NCBI GenBank assembly: GCA_000997105.1 | Contig: LCEJ01000007.1 | Coordinates: forward strand, 1 to 17,338 | Reading direction: 5' to 3' | DNA: 17,338 bases | From: Candidatus Daviesbacteria bacterium GW2011_GWA2_42_7 | GTDB taxonomy: Bacteria; Patescibacteriota; Microgenomatia; Daviesbacterales; UBA10151 | Part shown: in pieces, positions 14,171 through 17,338 of the stretch | Position numbering within the stretch: the first letter of the stretch is position 1 | Layout: the number at the start of each line of letters is the position of its first letter | Position numbers and translations under genes: made by a program | Notes under the pieces: model-generated | Database searches by the model: none | What the model was told of the DNA's origin: nothing | The model's input: the letters and a program-made list of their open reading frames with translations, nothing else

Positions 14171-15352
14171 GTGAGGGATTTAAAGCACGCCGTTCTCAAG
14201 CTCTTTTTAGAAAACAGAAGGGAATCCGGCAAATATTATTACACCGTTCCTTCCCCTGCCTCTTATCCTTACCAGTGGTTTTGGGACTCCTGTTTCCATG
14301 CCATAATCCTTTCCCATTTCAGTCCCCATGATGCCAAAAACGAGATTTTTTCCCTCTTATCTAAACAATTTGACAACGGATTAATTCCACATATGATTTA
14401 TTGGAAAAAAGGGAAGGTTATCAACGTCAACTGGGGCAAAGACGGCACCAGCAGTATCACCCAACCACCGATGATTGCTTACGCCGTCCGGCAGATTTTC
14501 CAAACCGACGGAGACCTTAGCTTTGTCAGAACAGTTTACCCAAGTCTTTATCATTTTTACCGTTACCTCTTAACCGAGCGGGATCCCCACGAAAAACATC
14601 TCGTAGGCATCATGAACCCTGATGAATCCGGTGAAGATAATTCTCCCCGTTTTGACGATCCTTTAAACCTCCCTCCTACTAATACATTAAAAGAGAATAC
14701 CAAAAGAAGGTTTCAGTTGGTGGATCAAAACATAGACTGTAAATTCGATGCCCCTTTTTGCATGAGAAACTTTTTCTGGGTAAAAGACGTGCCTTTCAAT
14801 GCCATAATGGTTAAGAACATGCAGGTTTTAGCCGAACTGGCAGAAAAATTAGGCAATAATGATGACGCTTTATACTTTACTCAAAAAAGTAAGGAGATTT
14901 CCTCGGCTATGAGAAAACATCAACTTTCCCACGGGTTATTCTGGTCGGTCTACGGCAAAAGGTACCAAAAAATCAAGGTGAAAACCTGGGCAATTTTTGC
15001 TCCCCTTTTTGCCGGAATTTTAACTAAAGAGGAGGCTAAAGAGTTGGTTAAAAAACACTTGCTTAACAAAAAAGAATTTTGGACTGACTATCCTGTTCCC
15101 ACAGTTTCCCGAAAAGAACCTTCGTTTGACCCCAAAGGTTTTTGGAGAGGGCCTGCCTGGATAGCTACCAACTGGTTCATTTACAAAGGGCTTCTAAATT
15201 ATGGTTTTGTCGAAGAGGCAAAAAGGATTAAAGAGTCCTCCCTGGCTTTAATAGAAAAATCCGGGTTTAGGGAACACTTTAACCCCTTAACTGGGGAAGG
15301 AGAAGGGGCCAAAAACTTCACCTGGGGAGGGTTGGTAATTGATATGGACTAA
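14171..15352 (+). CDS. GH63-type glycoside hydrolase (mannosylglycerate hydrolase/trehalase-like fold)
   Basis: 393 residues from GTG 14171, cytoplasmic (no signal peptide). An (alpha/alpha)6-barrel pattern is visible: YPYQWFWDSCFHAI, DNGLIPHMIYW, then MNPDESGEDNSPRFDD with the likely general-acid Asp, KDVPFNAIMVKNMQ, FWRGPAWIATNWFIYKGL, and FREHFNPLTGEGEGAKNFTWG with the likely catalytic Glu. These match mannosylglycerate hydrolase and related GH63 enzymes, which release sugar from compatible solutes or glycans. The true substrate cannot be read from sequence. Length is near that of the shorter family members. Regulation may involve the palindrome at 14131-14152. GTG has no Shine-Dalgarno. 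Confidence 0.85.
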   Translation: MRDLKHAVLKLFLENRRESGKYYYTVPSPASYPYQWFWDSCFHAIILSHFSPHDAKNEIFSLLSKQFDNGLIPHMIYWKKGKVINVNWGKDGTSSITQPPMIAYAVRQIFQTDGDLSFVRTVYPSLYHFYRYLLTERDPHEKHLVGIMNPDESGEDNSPRFDDPLNLPPTNTLKENTKRRFQLVDQNIDCKFDAPFCMRNFFWVKDVPFNAIMVKNMQVLAELAEKLGNNDDALYFTQKSKEISSAMRKHQLSHGLFWSVYGKRYQKIKVKTWAIFAPLFAGILTKEEAKELVKKHLLNKKEFWTDYPVPTVSRKEPSFDPKGFWRGPAWIATNWFIYKGLLNYGFVEEAKRIKESSLALIEKSGFREHFNPLTGEGEGAKNFTWGGLVIDMD

Positions 15353-15402
15353 CTTTCCTGTGCTTCTGGAAAAGCTAAAGACCTCTCAAGAGAAAGTCTA
15401 TC

Positions 15403-15501
15403 CTATTTCACTTCAAAATACCCCAGATCTTTAAGGACTATATCTTCACCCGTCAAAAATAGCGATGACTTACCTTTGGAGCTGTAGAGTTTAATGTATA
15501 C
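15403..15501 (-). pseudogene. Possible C-terminal gene remnant in the 15353-15508 gap
   Basis: On the minus strand a 32-codon open stretch with no start codon reads LYSSKGKSSLFLTGEDIV then LKDLGYFEVK and stops with TAG at 15403-15405. Composition is protein-like, as for the tail of an unknown protein, but it overlaps the -10 box of the next plus-strand gene and may be chance. Confidence 0.2.
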
Positions 15502-15502
15502 T
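15497..15502 (+). promoter_or_regulatory. -10 box of the methyltransferase-like gene
   Basis: TATACT, 6 nt before ATG 15509; a leaderless start is predicted. Confidence 0.55.
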
Positions 15503-15508
15503 TAACTT

Positions 15509-15949
15509 ATGCTTGCAAAAATTCCTTCTCTAATCCTAGTAATAATTCAACTTGTATCCTTTGGCTTTATTGTCTTCACCGGACCGCTTATCCCTTCCAA
15601 TTTTATATTAGTTTTCCTTCTCTTTTTGGGAATCTCCACTGGCCTTTGGGCTTTTTGGGAAATCAGAAAAAGTAAGTTTAGCCCCCTCCCTGAAGTTAAA
15701 AGGGGAAGTAGGCTTATTACCTCCGGCCCCTACCAAGTTATCCGCCACCCTATGTACTCTTCACTGCTTATTATAGGGCTAGCGCTGGTAACCAACTATA
15801 TTTCTCTCTCAAGATTGCTCGCTTTAACTATTCTGGCAGTAGTTTTATTGATAAAAATAAACCGTGAGGAAAAGTCACTATTACGCTACTTTAAAAATTA
15901 CCCGTCTTACCAAAAAAGAACTTACAAACTTATTCCTTTCATCTATTAA
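15509..15949 (+). CDS. Isoprenylcysteine carboxyl methyltransferase (ICMT/PEMT) family membrane protein
   Basis: 146 residues with four to five hydrophobic segments. The family signature is clear: RLITSGPYQVIRHPMYSSLLI (the cofactor-binding R-H-P motif after the TSGPY turn) and, near the end, REEKSLLRYFKNYPSYQKRTYKLIPFIY (the E-E and Y..Y.. block of ICMT-like enzymes). These integral membrane enzymes use S-adenosylmethionine to methylate lipids, isoprenylcysteine or small molecules. The bacterial substrate is not predictable. It stands alone on its own leaderless promoter, with no terminator seen behind it. Confidence 0.9.
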   Translation: MLAKIPSLILVIIQLVSFGFIVFTGPLIPSNFILVFLLFLGISTGLWAFWEIRKSKFSPLPEVKRGSRLITSGPYQVIRHPMYSSLLIIGLALVTNYISLSRLLALTILAVVLLIKINREEKSLLRYFKNYPSYQKRTYKLIPFIY

Positions 15950-15978
15950 CCTTAATTTGCATTCCCAACCTAAATTTA

Positions 15979-16081
15979 ATATACTACAGGCTGCAAACTT
16001 AGGGTACACTCTTTTTGGCAGGCGCCAAAGATAAAGAGTATACACCAAAAGTTTAGCAAGTACATTAATAAGGAGAATAAA
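15979..16081 (+). promoter_or_regulatory. Promoter plus structured 5' leader RNA, copy 1
   Basis: TATACT (15980-15985) predicts a start near 15992, just before a nested stem-loop. The outer stem is AAACTT (15995-16000) with AAGTTT (16049-16054). The main stem is GTACACTCTTT (16004-16014) with AAAGAGTATAC (16033-16043), 10 of 11 paired. The inner stem is TTGGC/GCCAA around the loop AGGC (16020-16023). A Shine-Dalgarno AAGGAG (16070-16075) lies 6 nt before GTG 16082. The same unit recurs at 17127-17225. CUCUUU (16009-16014) could pair with the stem or with the Shine-Dalgarno, suggesting a translational switch. It matches no riboswitch class I recognise. Confidence 0.6.
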
Positions 16082-16297
16082 GTGATTTGGGTTTGGGCAA
16101 TACTTGCCGGAATTGTGTTTGGTGCAGTAGGAGTGTACGGAAGTGCACGCTGGGCCAAGGGAATGATAACCGAGGCCGGAAGGCCTCAGGACACAAGTAC
16201 AGTTATTGCAATGGGAATCATGGGAGGCCTGGACGGTTTCATAATCGGGTTTTTAGCTATGTTCGCACTTCTTGTTTTATTCGCAGAACCACCTTAA
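16082..16297 (+). CDS. Small two-helix membrane protein
   Basis: 71 residues from GTG 16082, chosen because a strong AAGGAG lies 6 nt upstream. Helix one spans about residues 3-20 (WVWAILAGIVFGAVGVYGSA). A polar loop RWAKGMITEAGRPQDTST follows, then helix two at about 41-67 (VIAMGIMGGLDGFIIGFLAMF). The Gly/Ala-rich hairpin has the size and look of ATP synthase subunit c or small pilin-like proteins, but no defining motif is present, so no function is given. It is expressed behind the structured leader and is probably followed by the terminator at 16380-16415. Confidence 0.7.
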   Translation: MIWVWAILAGIVFGAVGVYGSARWAKGMITEAGRPQDTSTVIAMGIMGGLDGFIIGFLAMFALLVLFAEPP

Positions 16298-16321
16298 AAA
16301 CAGAGAGAAAGGAGCAAGACC

Positions 16322-16417
16322 TTGCCTAAGAAAGTCCAAAAAGTAACAGGAACAAAAACAAATCACAATATTCTTCTTCCGGGGGGTGTCCAGTCGGACA
16401 CCCCCTTTTCTTTTTAA
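16322..16417 (+). CDS. Possible 31-residue basic peptide
   Basis: A TTG start lies 7 nt after a strong AAAGGAG (16309-16321 region), 24 nt behind the membrane protein gene. It encodes MPKKVQKVTGTKTNHNILLP and a tail that runs through the terminator hairpin to TAA. The good Shine-Dalgarno argues for translation; the overlap with the terminator argues against a conserved tail. Confidence 0.3.
   Translation: MPKKVQKVTGTKTNHNILLPGGVQSDTPFSF
16380..16415 (+). terminator. Intrinsic terminator
   Basis: GGGGGTGTCC, loop AGTC, GGACACCCCC, then TTTTCTTTTT: a GC-rich perfect stem with a U-tract on the plus strand. It ends the transcript of the small membrane protein. It overlaps the last codons of the minus-strand toxin gene by 2 nt. 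Confidence 0.9.
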
Positions 16418-16797
16418 ATCTCTTTCGAATTCTTCTTTAACCAGGAAGCAATTTCCTCTAATGGTGTGTTCCCAACATCTATGTTTACCACAAACTTAAT
16501 GATATCTTTTTCCCCAACCTTCAAAAGATGACCGTTTTTACGTAAAAATCTCATAGTGGAAAAATATGCAGTACGCTTATTCCCATCCTCAAATGAGTGG
16601 TTCTTGACTAAAGAATGAAGCATGGCAGCTGCCATTAACCAAATTGAAGAATAAAGATACTTACCGCCGAACTGAGCTTTAGGCCTTTCAACCGCCGAGT
16701 GTAAAAGAGAAAAATCGTGTATGCCTTCCCTCCCACCACCAACCTCAAGCATCCGGTCATGGATAGCCAGCACTTCCTCAAGGCTTAAAAACTTCAC
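16414..16797 (-). CDS. Doc-type (death-on-curing, Fic superfamily) toxin
   Basis: 127 residues, the Doc size. The catalytic loop HSFEDGNKRT (67-76) matches the Doc form of the Fic motif, with Lys where Fic proteins have Gly. Doc toxins with this loop phosphorylate elongation factor Tu and stop translation. Other Doc features are seen: FLSLEEVLAIHDRMLE at the start and GIHDFSLLHSAVERP. The start codon overlaps the end of the antitoxin gene by 4 nt, so the two are translationally coupled. The fold is complete and should be active. Confidence 0.93.
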   Translation of the reverse strand: MKFLSLEEVLAIHDRMLEVGGGREGIHDFSLLHSAVERPKAQFGGKYLYSSIWLMAAAMLHSLVKNHSFEDGNKRTAYFSTMRFLRKNGHLLKVGEKDIIKFVVNIDVGNTPLEEIASWLKKNSKEI

Positions 16798-17036
16798 CGT
16801 TTTGCTAACTCCCGAATGGTACTTTCGTACTTGACGCTTATTTTATCAAGCCACTTTTTAAATTCGGGTGTCAGGGCAGAATCGGCTTCACCTTTTGTCC
16901 GAACCTGAATCAAGTCAAGCTCCGGATCCGCTTCAACAAAAACCTTTTGCCCAGGCTTAATCTTCCTGGCTTTAGCAAACTGCCTGGGTAAAGTGACTGC
17001 TAAGGAATTGCCAACTTTAATAACTGTCTGTTGCAT
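16794..17036 (-). CDS. AbrB/MazE-type (SpoVT-AbrB swapped-hairpin) antitoxin
   Basis: 80 residues. The N-terminal half TVIKVGNSLAVTLPRQFAKARKIKPGQKVFVEAD is a classical swapped-hairpin AbrB DNA-binding domain. The rest (LTPEFKKWLDKISVKYESTIRELAKR) is a helix suited to wrap and neutralise the toxin. As the first gene of the pair it should bind the operator boxes at 17037-17055 and repress the module. ATG 17036 lies 9 nt from a TAACAT -10 box. Confidence 0.9.
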   Translation of the reverse strand: MQQTVIKVGNSLAVTLPRQFAKARKIKPGQKVFVEADPELDLIQVRTKGEADSALTPEFKKWLDKISVKYESTIRELAKR

Positions 17037-17074
17037 GTTATAACTATGTTATAACATTAATCTTTTTCTGTCAA
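17037..17074 (-). promoter_or_regulatory. Promoter and double operator of the toxin-antitoxin module
   Basis: On the minus strand, TTGACA (17069-17074), 17 nt, then TAACAT (17046-17051). Two copies of the self-complementary box GTTATAAC (17037-17044 and 17048-17055) are 11 nt apart, about one helical turn, and overlap the -10. This is a fitting autoregulatory site for the AbrB-type antitoxin. Confidence 0.65.
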
Positions 17075-17126
17075 GCGAAGTGCAACCATTTTTAAACCCA
17101 TGACTTGATTTTGTCCCCATAATATC

Positions 17127-17225
17127 ATATACTACAGGCTGCAAACTTAGGGTATACTCTTTTTGGCACGCGCCAAAATTGAAGGGTATGCACCAAACGT
17201 TTAGCAGCACTTTTAAAGGAGAATA
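17127..17225 (+). promoter_or_regulatory. Promoter plus structured 5' leader RNA, copy 2
   Basis: Second copy of the unit at 15979-16081. TATACT lies at 17128-17133 with a predicted start near 17140. The main stem is GTATACTCTTT (17152-17162) with GAAGGGTATGC (17181-17191), fully paired if G-U is allowed. The inner stem is TTGGC/GCCAA with the loop ACGC. The outer stem AAACTT/ACGTTT is 5 of 6. AAAGGAG (17215-17221) lies 4 nt before ATG 17226. Stem changes relative to copy 1 mostly preserve pairing. Confidence 0.6.
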
Positions 17226-17338
17226 ATGTTTTGGTCAACCATTCTTTCGGCCTTAGTGACCTCCCGTAACGACAAGGATGCACCCCCGATCTTTTGGATC
17301 GGGGCAGGAATCTTCGTCTTAGGGATTATTACAGCCTG
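17226..17338 (+). CDS. Small membrane protein, cut by window edge
   Basis: 37 codons are visible from ATG 17226 after a strong AAAGGAG. The N-terminus MFWSTILSALVTSRNDKDA precedes a hydrophobic helix PPIFWIGAGIFVLGIITA. Like the gene at 16082 it starts Met-x-Trp and has the same leader, but the proteins are not clearly alike otherwise. A perfect hairpin CCCCGATC/GATCGGGG (17284-17304) lies in the coding part. Confidence 0.6.
   Translation, partial: MFWSTILSALVTSRNDKDAPPIFWIGAGIFVLGIITA

Overview
The window looks like a stretch of a Candidate Phyla Radiation (Patescibacteria) genome, most likely from the Microgenomates side. This is inferred from the compact, AT-leaning coding, the small CPR-style protein set (rpsF-ssb-rpsR cluster, ychF, TspO, a DUF-type membrane glycosyltransferase-like protein, secreted proteases), and -10 boxes placed 6-9 nt before many start codons. 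There is no phylogenetic marker complete enough to settle the lineage. No tRNA, rRNA, CRISPR array or transposase was seen.

Layout. Positions 1-12419 are almost all minus strand. Read in transcription direction, this block is: a subtilisin-like S8 protease; a membrane-anchored M23-like barrel protein; an 88-aa unknown; a repeat-rich spacer; a 2-hydroxyacid dehydrogenase homologue that lacks its catalytic residues; a second repeat-rich spacer; TspO; YchF; a YfhO/PTPS-related membrane protein fused to an unrelated tail; rpsF; ssb; a broken rpsR; the C-terminal part of a MutL-like protein; a frameshifted barrel-sandwich/KOW-like protein; a broken S41 C-terminal-processing protease; and the start of an HtrA protease cut by the window edge. 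From 12474 on, the plus strand carries a DEAD-box helicase, a GH63-type glycoside hydrolase, an isoprenylcysteine-methyltransferase-like membrane enzyme and two small membrane proteins. A Doc-type toxin with an AbrB/MazE-type antitoxin lies between the last two, on the minus strand.

Most striking signal. The two small membrane-protein genes at the right end (16082 and 17226) are each preceded by a copy of the same roughly 100-nt unit. It contains a -10 box, then a long nested stem-loop, then a strong Shine-Dalgarno. The two copies differ at several stem positions in ways that mostly keep pairing (A-U to G-U). One strand of the stem could also pair with the Shine-Dalgarno. This is a candidate cis-regulatory RNA not matching any class I recognise. 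It contrasts with the other genes here, many of which appear leaderless or nearly so.

Second theme: broken genes. rpsR and the S41 protease each lack an internal block of roughly 100-120 nt. The YfhO-like protein switches to an unrelated sequence in frame. The helicase stops just after motif VI and runs into antisense coding-like sequence. The MutL-like gene has no N-terminal domain. The next gene has a one-base homopolymer frameshift. Damage in an essential gene such as rpsR points to assembly junctions, closed gaps or strain mixing at least as much as to biological decay. Gene models here should be read with that in mind.
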